A stretch of 64,000 bases of DNA from Bacteroides nordii WAL 11050 = JCM 12987 (GCA_000613465.1 BAJA01000017.1:1-64000), one strand, 5' to 3'; shown: positions 54,886-63,608, counted from the first letter of the stretch. Numbers and translations are program-made. Notes: generated by a model from the sequence alone, not told the origin.

Positions 54886-55380
54886 ATGAATAAAATAGAC
54901 TCCATTATTATCCACTGCTCGGCCACACGTGCCGGTCAGGATCTGCGTGCAAAGGACATTGATCGTATGCACAGACAGAGAGGCTTTTCCCAGATTGGTT
55001 ATAACTTCGTAATTGATCTCGATGGTACTGTAGAGAACGGTCGCCCACTCTCTATTGATGGTGCACACTGCAATACGAAAGGATTCTCCGGGGTGTCATA
55101 CAACAAACACTCAATCGGTATCTGCTACATTGGCGGACTTGATGTGAATGGCCACCCGGCAGACACTCGTACCGAAGCACAAAAGCGCGCCCTTCGTAAT
55201 GTGGTAGCAAAACTATGCAAGGAATATGATATAGTTGAACTATTGGGCCACCGGGATACATCTCCTGATCTTAATGGAAATGGTGAGGTAGAACCGGCAG
55301 AATATATCAAGGTTTGCCCGTGTTTCGATGTACGTAGTGAATTTTGCAATTTTCTTCGTAATACAGTAGTGAAACCATGA
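54886..55380 (+). CDS. Endolysin: N-acetylmuramoyl-L-alanine amidase (amidase_2/PGRP)
   Basis: A 164-residue zinc amidase that cleaves the amide bond between MurNAc and the peptide stem. Zinc ligands are visible in IIIHCSAT (first His), GAHC (second His) and the C-terminal CPCFDV cysteine; the catalytic tyrosine/lysine region is FSQIGYNFVIDLDG. It has no signal peptide, so it needs a holin for release. Next to spanin-like and membrane genes, completing a lysis cassette. Confidence 0.92.
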   Translation: MNKIDSIIIHCSATRAGQDLRAKDIDRMHRQRGFSQIGYNFVIDLDGTVENGRPLSIDGAHCNTKGFSGVSYNKHSIGICYIGGLDVNGHPADTRTEAQKRALRNVVAKLCKEYDIVELLGHRDTSPDLNGNGEVEPAEYIKVCPCFDVRSEFCNFLRNTVVKP

Positions 55381-55850
55381 AAGCGTTACCCTGGGTTTTA
55401 GTAACATTGTTGCTGATTGTTTGTGTGGCGGCTTGGTTCCGTCCACACAAGTCTGTTCCGGTAGAAGTGATTCGGGATACAGTAGAGTATTGGGATACAG
55501 TGAAAGAACCTGTTCCGTATCCGGTATATATTACTGAGGTTGATTCATATCCGGTATTAGTACCTGTATATATCAACCAATATGGTGATACTGTACACGA
55601 TACGGTAACGGTGTTTGTTCCTATTTCGCAGTCAGTATACGAGACTGAACTTTACAAAGCATGGGTATCTGGATATAGGGCAAAGTTAGACAGTATTGAT
55701 ATATATAATAAAGTGCAGACAATCTATGTTCGGGAGCAGGCTAAAAAGAAACGATGGGGATTGGGTATACAAACCGGATATGGGTTGTGTCCTGGACAAA
55801 CGGGCTTTTATGGAGGAATTGGAGTGAGTTATAACTTATTTATGTGGTAA
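55377..55850 (+). CDS. Membrane-anchored DUF6808-like protein, possible spanin
   Basis: 157 residues overlapping the amidase by ATGA. N-terminal anchor (PWVLVTLLLIVCVAAWF), a Tyr/Val/Pro-rich periplasmic domain (VPYPVYITEVDSYPVLVPVY), and a C-terminal strand-rich tail (WGLGIQTGYGLCPGQTGFYG) that could insert in or reach the outer membrane. The layout resembles a unimolecular spanin or DUF6808 proteins of Bacteroides phages. Confidence 0.62.
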   Translation: MKALPWVLVTLLLIVCVAAWFRPHKSVPVEVIRDTVEYWDTVKEPVPYPVYITEVDSYPVLVPVYINQYGDTVHDTVTVFVPISQSVYETELYKAWVSGYRAKLDSIDIYNKVQTIYVREQAKKKRWGLGIQTGYGLCPGQTGFYGGIGVSYNLFMW

Positions 55851-55863
55851 TTGTTATATATGT

Positions 55864-55921
55864 GTAGAAGCTTACTTGTAGAGACAAGTGGTAGCCTCGG
55901 TTCTTCGGAATCGAGGTTTTT
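55864..55921 (+). ncRNA. Twin-hairpin element, copy 1 (terminator of the lysis operon)
   Basis: GTAGAAGCTTACTTGTAG-x-GACAAGTG (27 bases) contains hairpin ACTTGT AGAG ACAAGT (55874-55889). A second hairpin CCTCGGTTC TTCG GAATCGAGG (55895-55916) then five T form a rho-independent terminator. The same 27-base unit plus terminator recurs after the putAbiC gene (57276-57337). Confidence 0.6.
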
Positions 55922-55967
55922 AATTTGATTATTTTAAAGAATACTTTTTTAATATCCAAATAGTGAT

Positions 55968-55975
55968 TATATTTG
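55968..55975 (+). promoter_or_regulatory. -7 box of the putAbiC promoter
   Basis: TATATTTG, 45 bases before the ATG at 56021; no clean -33 box. It would give the abortive-infection gene its own transcript. Confidence 0.5.
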
Positions 55976-56020
55976 AAGACTGACAATATAATTCTTTATT
56001 GAAATATTGGATTTTGATTT

Positions 56021-57146
56021 ATGGTAAAAATAAAAAGATATGTAAAAGATTGGCTCATTTTGGGAAGTGTTATTTTCGGATTAATCGCAGTAATTATTAT
56101 GGTTGTCTATTTTTATCAAACGGGAAGTGATTTTGCAGATAAAAAATATCGACTGGGGAGAGTTTGGTAGTGTAGTAGGAGCGATTAGTGGATTTATAGC
56201 ATTCATTGGAGTTCTTTTTACATTAAGACAGAATAAACAGCAATTTTTGAATAGCGAGGACAGATCCGTCTTTTTTGAGTTACTTAGGATTTTTATTTCA
56301 TATCGGGATACCTTACGAGTGAAAAGAATAGATTGGAAATACGATTCAGAGAAATTTCAATGGAAAATAACTCCATACAATGAGTTTGTTACACCTGAGA
56401 AAACTTACCGACAGATTTATGTAGAATTATACCATACTTTTTATTTGGAAATAAGAAGAGGTATTCCAAAGAATTTTTCCAAAGAGGAGTTCGCAGGTAG
56501 GATTATTCCCAAAAATATGTCAGAAAAGCAATGGATCTTGAGGTATAGCCATTTGGCGGTTGCCATTGATAACATTTATGCAGAACATAGATTTGAGATG
56601 TACGGTGGGAGGGTTACTATACAGCCCGTACATTTAAATTCCTATGATTACCTATGTTTGAATGCTATTAAAATTTATTTAGAACAGAAAAACTTTAAAT
56701 CTATAGCTGAAGCTTGTACTAAAGCTGCAGACCATTGTTTTGCTCCATATAAAAATCAACTTGGTACATATTTTAGGAATGCTTACTATATTTTGGAAAT
56801 GGCTTCGGAGTTCAACTCACCTAAAAATTACTCAAAGATATTTCGGGCACAACTATCAAAAGATGAACTAACTCTACTATTTTTCAATTCATTTAGTTCG
56901 CTATCAACTCCCAAGACACGAGAATTATACTTGAGTGCTGATCTATTCAATAACCTTGAATTAAAAGATATACGATTGCGGGAGGGGATAAATGATGAGT
57001 CTGTATCCCGTATGGAGTATCTAAACTTTCCATCCATTTTGTCTCAAACTGTGGTTGAAAATGAATATGTTTCCTGTGACCTTCTAAAGAAACTATACAA
57101 TTCGGTTCAGATAGAAAACAATAAGAATGTTATAAAGCAGATTTAA
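56021..57146 (+). CDS. Putative phage abortive infection protein (putAbiC), one-base frameshift
   Basis: The start at 56021 gives a membrane segment (WLILGSVIFGLIAVIIMVVY). A six-A run at 56141-56146 shifts the frame; removing one A gives ADKNIDWGEFGSVVGAISGF and a 374-residue protein with a second hydrophobic segment and a long cytoplasmic domain. That domain matches the putAbiC pattern: SVFFELLRIFISYRD, YFRNAYYILEMASEF, FRAQLSKDELTLLFFNSFSS. Members are linked to abortive infection. Own promoter and own terminator. Without the fix the frame begins at a TTG at 56103. Confidence 0.72.
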
Positions 57147-57275
57147 AGGGAGGGCTGAACTTTCCCTTCATTATTACAAAAAATATGTTTCACACAGGCA
57201 ATTTAATAGGGAAGTATAACAGAAGGTATATTTTAGTTTATAAATGGTACACTGTGGATTGAGAATAAGATAATA

Positions 57276-57337
57276 GTAGAAGCTTACTTGTAGCGACAAG
57301 TGACATTTCCCGGTTCTTAATGGATCGGGGATTTTTA
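57276..57337 (+). ncRNA. Twin-hairpin element, copy 2 (terminator of putAbiC)
   Basis: Same 27-base unit as copy 1 with one difference (hairpin ACTTGT AGCG ACAAGT), then a diverged second hairpin (CCCGGTTC ... GGATCGGGG) and five T. The first hairpin is conserved while the terminator stem differs in sequence but not in design. Confidence 0.6.
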
Positions 57338-57338
57338 T

Positions 57339-57346
57339 TATATTTG
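57339..57346 (+). promoter_or_regulatory. -7 box before the DUF6965-like gene
   Basis: TATATTTG immediately after the terminator, 17 bases before the ATG at 57364. Confidence 0.45.
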
Positions 57347-57363
57347 CCGGAAAATTAAAAATC

Positions 57364-57609
57364 ATGGCACATAATTACGACTACGAATCAGTACAAGAAC
57401 TGCTCTCTTGGGCAAAGAATATGCTTGAAAATAAGACATATCCTGAAGCCCCCTATCAACTTAACAAGTGCACAAAGATACTTGATTGTGAAATCTATCT
57501 TAATAGTGCAATAGCCACAATTTCGTCTCATTGGGAGAATCCTACGTTCCATCCTACGATTGAACATCTGTGGGAGTTTAGAGAGAAGGTAGAAGGAAAG
57601 ACTGAGTAA
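57364..57609 (+). CDS. DUF6965-like small protein
   Basis: 81 residues: NYDYESVQELLSWAKNMLEN, then LNKCTKILDCEIYLNSAIAT and HPTIEHLWEFREKVEG. The pattern of an N-terminal helix, a T-K-I-x-D-x-x-x-x-L/Y-x-S core and a C-terminal aromatic helix resembles DUF6965 proteins found in Bacteroidota mobile elements. Separate short transcript ending in the hairpin at 57602. Role unknown. Confidence 0.6.
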   Translation: MAHNYDYESVQELLSWAKNMLENKTYPEAPYQLNKCTKILDCEIYLNSAIATISSHWENPTFHPTIEHLWEFREKVEGKTE

Positions 57610-57643
57610 TTACCTGGTCTATATAAACCAGGTAATTACTCAG
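57602..57643. terminator. Perfect 17-bp hairpin overlapping the stop codon
   Basis: CTGAGTAATTACCTGGT and ACCAGGTAATTACTCAG enclose CTATATAA and include the stop of the preceding gene. Between convergent genes (the integrase reads leftward); likely a bidirectional terminator despite the short T tract. Confidence 0.7.
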
Positions 57644-57656
57644 CCATTTATATCTT

Positions 57657-57677
57657 GTAGGATGGTAGGACAGTAGA
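57657..57677 (+). repeat. Iteron-like triplet near the integrase
   Basis: GTAGGAT, GTAGGAC, GTAGA at 8-base spacing (57657, 57665, 57673). It mirrors the GTTGGAC triplet at 17232-17254, with TA replacing TT in each unit. Confidence 0.45.
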
Positions 57678-57710
57678 TTCCATTTTAATATAACCAGATA
57701 ATTTTTTTTA

Positions 57711-58877
57711 TTAGAATGAACCATTAAAATGTTTTGTTTCCTCGTGCACTTTTAAATCAGTTCCTTTCAAATATTTATTTGTCGTTGATATATCCGAATG
57801 TCGTGCCTGATCTCTTGCTATTACAATCCCTTCCGCATTTGCCAAATCTCTAATTCCTGAATCTTTTAATGAATAAAACTGGTAACTTTTAGGAAATTTT
57901 AGAGGTATACGTATTTTGGTAAAATACTCTCTAAAAACTCGTGCATCAGTTTTCTTCTCTGCAGGTTGAAAGTTTCTACCAAATAGATAATAATGAGAAG
58001 GTGAATCGAAGGTCTTGAGATCAAGCATTAGTCTTATGAGTTCATCGTTGAGTCCCACCATTCCGTCTCTACGATTTTTAGAAATTGTTGAAGAGACGAA
58101 AACTTTCTGTTCCTTAATGTTGATATCACACAACCGAATGTTCGATAATTCGTCTGGACGAATTAGTGTATAGTATTCCATTCTGCAGGCAAGTAGAAAA
58201 TATTTGTTTGTTTCCTCAAGATAATCCTTCATTCGTTTCAGATCCTCTTTTGTAATAGCAGATCTCTTTTTTTGCTCAGCAGATAAACTTTTTATTTTTT
58301 CTACAGGATTGTTTTCTAAGTATTGTTTTTCAAGTAACCAACCACAGAAAGAGGAGGCCCATATTCGATAATTGTTGCGTGTTCTTGCTGATGAGTCACG
58401 ATCAAGAAGTATGTAATCCAAGAAATCGCTAATGAAAGATTGATTAAGTTGGTATATATATATAATAGGTGTTACTAAACTATTGTTGTATTCGACTAAT
58501 ACATTTAGTCGTGACTTATAATCTGTATTGGTTTTCTCTTTAATAGCCTTAGATATCATTAATTTATCCAAGTACTTTACGTAGATCTCGCAAATATCAG
58601 CCAGCTTAGTATACTGCCTGGAACCAGATACGTCTGCCCAGGGATTCCATCCGGATCGAAGTCTAAGAGTACAGTTAGTGATGATTTCAGTTGCACGTCT
58701 TTTTCGTTCTGATAATTTGGGAATAGAATCAAGCATATACTTTTTCCTTTTCATTTTTCCTTCAATAGGATCATAACATAAAAAGTCTATATACCAGTTT
58801 TTTCCGACATGTAATTTGGGGAGAGTGTAGTTGATTACTTCTGAAATAGAAGCTCCTTTTCTTGTTTTGTTATACAT
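57711..58877 (-). CDS. Tyrosine recombinase / phage integrase
   Basis: 388 residues. N-terminal SAM-like core-binding region (about 90-200) and catalytic domain with Arg240 (MEYYTLIRPDELSNI), Lys338 (YSLKDSG in place of the usual H-x-x-R box, as in many Bacteroidota integrases), His360 (ARHSDIST) and the nucleophile Tyr369 (NKYLKG). It integrates by recombining the phage site with the 3' end of tRNA-Ala at its immediate 5' side. Transcribed leftward from beside the right attachment site. Confidence 0.92.
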   Translation of the reverse strand: MYNKTRKGASISEVINYTLPKLHVGKNWYIDFLCYDPIEGKMKRKKYMLDSIPKLSERKRRATEIITNCTLRLRSGWNPWADVSGSRQYTKLADICEIYVKYLDKLMISKAIKEKTNTDYKSRLNVLVEYNNSLVTPIIYIYQLNQSFISDFLDYILLDRDSSARTRNNYRIWASSFCGWLLEKQYLENNPVEKIKSLSAEQKKRSAITKEDLKRMKDYLEETNKYFLLACRMEYYTLIRPDELSNIRLCDINIKEQKVFVSSTISKNRRDGMVGLNDELIRLMLDLKTFDSPSHYYLFGRNFQPAEKKTDARVFREYFTKIRIPLKFPKSYQFYSLKDSGIRDLANAEGIVIARDQARHSDISTTNKYLKGTDLKVHEETKHFNGSF

Positions 58878-59010
58878 TTTTTTTACATTCTTTCAAATAT
58901 GAAGAATGTAGCAGTTAGTAATCAATCATTTATATTGTCCGATTCGTGTCCGACTAAATAATAAAAATAACAATTAAATTTCTGATTTATAATATGTTAT
59001 TTGTTGAATT
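58878..59010. other. Noncoding attP-derived arm
   Basis: AT-rich stretch between the integrase start and the tRNA 3' end holding two TGTCCGA sites (58935-58954). No gene. Confidence 0.5.
58935..58954 (+). promoter_or_regulatory. Candidate integrase arm-type sites, right end
   Basis: TTGTCCGAT (58935-58943) and GTGTCCGAC (58946-58954), direct repeats, same orientation as TTGTCCGAT at the left end. Confidence 0.4.
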
Positions 59011-59025
59011 GTGGAGAGTATCGGA
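59011..59025. other. Prophage attachment site, right copy (in tRNA-Ala)
   Basis: GTGGAGAGTATCGGA, identical to 7184-7198, covers the T-arm/acceptor 3' end of tRNA-Ala, so integration rebuilds a working tRNA from phage-borne sequence. Confidence 0.87.
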
Positions 59026-59085
59026 CTCGAACCGATCACCTCAACACTGCCAGTGTTGCGCTCTAGCCAGATGAGCTAACCCCCC
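59012..59085 (-). tRNA. tRNA-Ala, anticodon GGC
   Basis: 74 bases folding as acceptor GGGGGGT/ACTCTCC, D-arm GCTC...GAGC, anticodon arm CAACA CTGGCAG TGTTG (anticodon GGC), T-arm ATCGG TTCGAGT CCGAT, discriminator A, CCA not encoded. The G3-U70 wobble pair, the alanine identity element, is present. It reads GCC/GCU codons. The acceptor stem has a second G-U pair (G5-U68). Confidence 0.95.
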
Positions 59086-59132
59086 AATTAAGTTACGTCA
59101 ACGATTGCAGGCTTTGTTCCGTTTTCGTGGCG

Positions 59133-59140
59133 CAAATATA
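59133..59140 (-). promoter_or_regulatory. -7 box for tRNA-Ala
   Basis: TATATTTG on the minus strand, 47 bases upstream of the tRNA 5' end, matches the Bacteroides -7 consensus. Confidence 0.5.
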
Positions 59141-59163
59141 ATGCATTATTCTGAAATAATTGC

Positions 59164-59171
59164 TATGTTTG
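59164..59171 (+). promoter_or_regulatory. -7 box for the DUF4286-like/ruvC operon
   Basis: TATGTTTG, 27 bases before the ATG at 59199; divergent from the tRNA promoter. -33 box not clear. Confidence 0.5.
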
Positions 59172-59198
59172 CGGTAAATAATAATCAAAAAAGAAAAT

Positions 59199-59501
59199 AT
59201 GCTTATCTATAATACAACCTTTCAAGTGGATGATGAGATTCACGATAATTTTTTGATATGGATCAAAGAATGTTATATCCCTGAAATAGAGAAACATGGA
59301 GCGTTGAAGTCACCACGTCTTTGTCGGATACTAAGCCATCGGGATGAGGGTACATCTTATTCTTTACAGTGGGAAGTGGAGAGTAGTGGAGTGTTGCATC
59401 GCTGGCATTTGGAGCAAGGGGTGAAACTGAATGAAGAATTATCAAAAACATTTAAAGATAAAGCTATTGGATTTCCTACACTGATGGAGGTAATAGAGTG
59501 A
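59199..59501 (+). CDS. DUF4286-like protein
   Basis: 100 residues: [20 protein letters not shown], then [20 protein letters not shown], a ferredoxin-like fold of the DUF4286 family common in Bacteroidota. First gene of an operon with ruvC, whose GTG start overlaps its stop. Function unknown. Confidence 0.75.
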   Translation: MLIYNTTFQVDDEIHDNFLIWIKECYIPEIEKHGALKSPRLCRILSHRDEGTSYSLQWEVESSGVLHRWHLEQGVKLNEELSKTFKDKAIGFPTLMEVIE

Positions 59502-60064
59502 TACAGCCGGTCAAAGAAAAGATAATTCTGGGCATTGATCCTGGTACTACCATTATGGGATATGGGATTTTGCGAGTAACGGGCACAAAGCCTGAAATGG
59601 TTGCTATGGGGGTTATCGATTTGCGTAAATTTGGTGATCACTATTTGAAACTTAGACATATACACGAACGTGTATTAAGTATTATTGAGAGTTATTTGCC
59701 GGATGAACTGGCCATTGAGGCACCCTTCTTTGGGAAAAATGTACAGTCGATGCTGAAGCTCGGACGTGCGCAGGGAGTGGCAATGGCAGCAGCATTGAGC
59801 AGAGATATTCCGATTACGGAGTATGCTCCGCTAAAAATAAAAATGGCAATTACAGGTAATGGTCAAGCGTCTAAAGAGCAGGTGGCGGATATGTTGCAAC
59901 GGATGCTCCATTTGGCAAAGGAAGAGATGCCTGTCTTTATGGATGCTACAGACGGATTGGCAGCAGCTTATTGCCATTTCCTTCAGATGGGACGCCCTAC
60001 GATAGAAAAAGGTTACCACGGATGGAAAGATTTTATAGCTAAGAATCCGGACAAGGTAAGGTGA
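59498..60064 (+). CDS. ruvC: Holliday junction resolvase RuvC
   Basis: 188-residue endonuclease that cuts four-way junctions with RuvAB. The catalytic acidic residues are in place: Asp14 ([14 protein letters not shown]), Glu74 ([13 protein letters not shown]), Asp149 and Asp152 ([14 protein letters not shown]). GTG start in a GTGA overlap with the DUF4286-like gene. Host DNA repair gene right of the prophage. Confidence 0.96.
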   Translation: MIQPVKEKIILGIDPGTTIMGYGILRVTGTKPEMVAMGVIDLRKFGDHYLKLRHIHERVLSIIESYLPDELAIEAPFFGKNVQSMLKLGRAQGVAMAAALSRDIPITEYAPLKIKMAITGNGQASKEQVADMLQRMLHLAKEEMPVFMDATDGLAAAYCHFLQMGRPTIEKGYHGWKDFIAKNPDKVR

Positions 60065-60111
60065 ATTGTTTTAAAAACAGGAAATTTGGATTTTAATATA
60101 TTAAGGATACT

Positions 60112-62094
60112 ATGAAGTTTAATTATCTGGCAATAATTGGAGTGACAACAGTTGTGGCAATGAGTTGTACTCCTGCAAAAAAGGAATATACTTCTTATGA
60201 ACTGTACCCCGTACGTTCGGGAAATCTGACGGAGATGGAATATACACCTGCTGCTACAAAGTTTTCTCTTTGGGCTCCAACCGCAGATGAAGTACGGTTG
60301 ATGTTGTTTGAGGCCGGAGAAGGTGGGCATGCTTATGAAACAGTGCCATTAGTATCGGGCGAAGAAGGTATCTGGACGGTTACAGTGGATAAGGATTTAC
60401 TGGGGAAATTTTATACTTTCAATGTAAAGGTGAATGATAAGTGGTTAGGCGATACCCCCGGAATTAATGCTAAAGCGGTAGGGGTGAATGGAAAGCGTGC
60501 TGCAATTATCAATATGAGGGATACCGATCCTGAGGGATGGGATACAGATACCCGTCCAGGATTGAAGTCGCCGGCGGATATTATTCTTTATGAGATGCAT
60601 CACCGGGACTTTTCGGTAGATTCTGCTTCGGGGATTAAGAATAAAGGAAAATTCCTTGCATTGACAGAGCATGGTACTATGAATCCTGATAAATTGTCGA
60701 CGGGAGTAGATCATTTGATAGAGTTGGGAGTGACCCATGTACACTTGTTGCCATCTTATGATTATGCTTCCGTGGATGAAACAAAGCTGAACGAGAATAA
60801 ATATAACTGGGGATATGATCCTCAGAATTATAATGTACCGGATGGTTCATACTCTACTGATCCATACAATCCAGCTGTACGTATTAAGGAATTCAAACAG
60901 ATGGTGCAGGCTCTTCACAAAGCAGGTATTCGTGTAGTACTTGATGTGGTCTACAATCATACATTCAACACGGCTGACAGTAACTTTGAGCGTACTGTGC
61001 CCGGCTATTTTTATCGTCATAAGGAAGATGGAACATTGGCCAATGGTTCCGGTTGCGGGAATGAGACTGCAAGTGACCGTGCCATGATGCGTAAGTATAT
61101 GATTGAATCGGTATTGTACTGGATTAATGAATATCATATCGATGGTTTTCGTTTTGACCTGATGGGAATTCACGATATAGAGACAATGAACGAGATTCGT
61201 AAAGCGGTGGATAAAGTAGATCCTTCTATTTATATATATGGAGAAGGATGGGCGGCTGAGGCTCCTGAATATCCGGCCGATTCGTTGGCTATGAAGGCAA
61301 ATGTGCATGAGATGCCAGGCATTGCTGCATTCTCAGATGAATTACGCGACGGGTTGAGAGGGCCTTTCAATGATAATCATAAAGGTGCATTCCTTGCTGG
61401 GCTACCCGGAGGAGAAGAAAGTCTGAAATTTGGTATCGTGGGAGCTATCCAACATCCGCAAATTAATTATGATTCGGTGAATTATAGTAAAGCACCGTGG
61501 GCATTACAGCCTACCCAAATGATTAGCTATGTATCTTGTCACGATGATATGTGTCTGGTAGATCGTTTGAAATCAAGTGTCCCGGAAATCACTCCGGATT
61601 TATTGGCACGTTTGGATAAGCTGGCTCAGACAGTAGTATTTACTTCACAAGGTGTGCCTTTTATTCAGGCAGGCGAAGAGGTCATGCGTGATAAAAAGGG
61701 AGTACACAATAGTTATGAGAGTCCGGATTCTATTAATGCTATCGACTGGAAACGCAAAACAACAAATAACGATGTGTTTACGTACTACAAACGGTTGATA
61801 GACTTACGTAAATCACATCCTGCTTTTCGTATGGGAGATGCTGATCTGGTACGTAAGCATCTGGAATTTATTCCTGTAGAAGGTAGTAACCTGGTGGCAT
61901 TCCGTTTGAAAGATCATGCTAACGGAGATAAATGGGAAGAGATTGTTGTGGCCTATAATTCACGTAATACTCCGGCGAAGTTGACGGTACCGGAAGGTAA
62001 ATATACAGTAGTTTGCCGTGACGGAGTGATTGATAGCGTGGTATGGGAATGTTGTACGGACCAGAAGTTACTGTTCCTGCACAGTCGGCATTGA
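60112..62094 (+). CDS. pulA: Lipoprotein type I pullulanase (GH13)
   Basis: 660-residue alpha-1,6-debranching enzyme for pullulan and branched starch dextrins. Lipoprotein signal ending VVAMSC suggests cell-envelope anchoring. An N-terminal CBM48-like domain (FSLWAPTADEVRLMLFEAGE) precedes the barrel: type I signature YNWGYDPQNY (~residue 231), region I DVVYNH (~280), region II DGFRFDLMGI with the nucleophile Asp (~345), region III YGEGW with the acid Glu (~378), region IV VSCHDD (~478). Confidence 0.94.
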   Translation: MKFNYLAIIGVTTVVAMSCTPAKKEYTSYELYPVRSGNLTEMEYTPAATKFSLWAPTADEVRLMLFEAGEGGHAYETVPLVSGEEGIWTVTVDKDLLGKFYTFNVKVNDKWLGDTPGINAKAVGVNGKRAAIINMRDTDPEGWDTDTRPGLKSPADIILYEMHHRDFSVDSASGIKNKGKFLALTEHGTMNPDKLSTGVDHLIELGVTHVHLLPSYDYASVDETKLNENKYNWGYDPQNYNVPDGSYSTDPYNPAVRIKEFKQMVQALHKAGIRVVLDVVYNHTFNTADSNFERTVPGYFYRHKEDGTLANGSGCGNETASDRAMMRKYMIESVLYWINEYHIDGFRFDLMGIHDIETMNEIRKAVDKVDPSIYIYGEGWAAEAPEYPADSLAMKANVHEMPGIAAFSDELRDGLRGPFNDNHKGAFLAGLPGGEESLKFGIVGAIQHPQINYDSVNYSKAPWALQPTQMISYVSCHDDMCLVDRLKSSVPEITPDLLARLDKLAQTVVFTSQGVPFIQAGEEVMRDKKGVHNSYESPDSINAIDWKRKTTNNDVFTYYKRLIDLRKSHPAFRMGDADLVRKHLEFIPVEGSNLVAFRLKDHANGDKWEEIVVAYNSRNTPAKLTVPEGKYTVVCRDGVIDSVVWECCTDQKLLFLHSRH

Positions 62095-62113
62095 TAATGT
62101 ATAAATAAAACAG

Positions 62114-63568
62114 ATGATACAGAATACTATTAGTATAGCGGGGGGCATAACACGCAACCCGCTTATTCGTTTGGCACAACCGGTAACGGTGGCACTGTCA
62201 GCAGGAGAACATATTGCCGTGGTGGGACCTAATGGAGGTGGAAAGAGCTTGTTGGTGGATACGCTTTTGGGAAAGTATCCGCTAAAGGAAGGAAGTTTAG
62301 TGTACGACTTCTCTCCGTCTGTTACCAATACGGTATATGACAATGTAAAATATATTGCTTTTCGTGATACTTATGGGGCAGCGGATGCCAATTATTACTA
62401 TCAGCAGCGTTGGAATGCGCACGATCAGGAGGATGCACCCGAGGTTCGTGAAATGTTGGGAGAGATAAAAGATGAGGTTCTGAAACAGGAATTGTTTGAA
62501 CTGTTTCGCATTGAACCAATGCTGGATAAGAAGATAATTCTGCTTTCGAGTGGGGAATTAAGAAAGTTTCAGCTGACAAAAGCGTTGCTTACTTCTCCAC
62601 GGGTACTTGTTATGGATAATCCTTTTATCGGATTGGATGCACCTACGCGTGAACTGCTTTTCAGTCTGCTCGAACGTCTTACGAAGTTGTCGTCTGTACA
62701 GATCGTTCTCATACTATCAATGTTGGACGATGTGCCTTCGTTTATAACTCACGTTATTCCTGTAGATCATTTGACTGTGTATGATAAAATACCTCGTGAA
62801 GACTATTTGGAGAGATATCGCGAACATGTGATGGAAGAACCGTTCACAGAACTACAGCAACGTATTATCGATTTGCCTTACGAAAGTACGAATTATGATT
62901 CGGAAGAGGTCGTAAGATTAAACAAAGTCAGTATTCGTTATGGAGACCGTATTATTCTTAAAGAGCTTGACTGGGTTGTACGTCGGGGTGAAAAATGGGC
63001 GCTCAGTGGAGAGAATGGTGCAGGAAAGTCTACCTTGCTCAGTCTTGTTTGTGCCGACAATCCACAGTCGTATGCTTGCGATATTAACTTGTTTGGGCGT
63101 AAACGCGGTACGGGAGAAAGTATTTGGGAGATAAAAAAACACATTGGTTATGTGAGCCCTGAAATGCACCGGGCTTATTTGAAAAATCTGCCTACTATTG
63201 AGATTGTGGCAAGTGGATTGCATGATAGTATCGGACTTTATAAACGTCCGCAACAGGAGCAGATAGCGATATGTGAATGGTGGATGGATATTTTCGGCAT
63301 TGTCCGGTTAAAAGATAAACCTTTCCTACAGTTATCGAGTGGTGAACAACGGCTGGCATTATTGGCACGTGCATTTGTTAAGGATCCTGAGTTACTGATT
63401 CTGGATGAGCCACTTCATGGACTCGATACATTTAATCGCCGGCGAGTGAAGAAGGTGATTGAAGCTTTTTGCCGTCGACGGGACAAAACGATGATCATGG
63501 TGACTCATTATGAATCTGAGTTACCAGATGTAATTTCAGATCGTATTTTCTTGAAAAGAAATAGATAA
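62114..63568 (+). CDS. ABC ATPase with two nucleotide-binding domains (ModF-like)
   Basis: 484 residues, no membrane segments. Two tandem ABC domains: Walker A GPNGGGKS and signature LSSGELRKFQ in the first, Walker A GENGAGKS and LSSGEQRLALLARAF with Walker B ELLILDEPLHGLD in the second. This layout matches ModF/PhrA-type cytosolic ATPases, whose exact role is uncertain. 19 bases after pulA; may be co-transcribed. No permease is adjacent. Confidence 0.87.
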   Translation: MIQNTISIAGGITRNPLIRLAQPVTVALSAGEHIAVVGPNGGGKSLLVDTLLGKYPLKEGSLVYDFSPSVTNTVYDNVKYIAFRDTYGAADANYYYQQRWNAHDQEDAPEVREMLGEIKDEVLKQELFELFRIEPMLDKKIILLSSGELRKFQLTKALLTSPRVLVMDNPFIGLDAPTRELLFSLLERLTKLSSVQIVLILSMLDDVPSFITHVIPVDHLTVYDKIPREDYLERYREHVMEEPFTELQQRIIDLPYESTNYDSEEVVRLNKVSIRYGDRIILKELDWVVRRGEKWALSGENGAGKSTLLSLVCADNPQSYACDINLFGRKRGTGESIWEIKKHIGYVSPEMHRAYLKNLPTIEIVASGLHDSIGLYKRPQQEQIAICEWWMDIFGIVRLKDKPFLQLSSGEQRLALLARAFVKDPELLILDEPLHGLDTFNRRRVKKVIEAFCRRRDKTMIMVTHYESELPDVISDRIFLKRNR

Positions 63569-63608
63569 GAACAAGATTTTCTCTTGGATTCTTCAAGTTA
63601 TGAATGGA

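Larger units (their letters stand above)
57147..57363. other. Noncoding stretch after putAbiC
   Basis: A short hairpin (AAGGGA / TTCCCTT, 57146-57170), then the second twin-hairpin element (57276-57337) and a -7 box. No gene seen. Confidence 0.5.
7184..59025. mobile_element. Integrated tailed-phage prophage (about 51.8 kb) in tRNA-Ala
   Basis: Bounded by a 15-bp direct repeat (7184-7198 and 59011-59025), the right copy being the 3' end of tRNA-Ala. Between them lie, in order, repressor and divergent early operon, methylase, Tad2-like protein, primase-helicase, putative origin, protease, capsid, terminase, portal, connectors, accessory block, tape measure, baseplate, fibre, lysis genes, putAbiC and a leftward tyrosine integrase next to the tRNA. 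Modules for virion assembly, lysis, lysogeny and integration are all present. Several genes are frameshifted in homopolymers, so function depends on whether those are sequencing errors. Confidence 0.93.
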
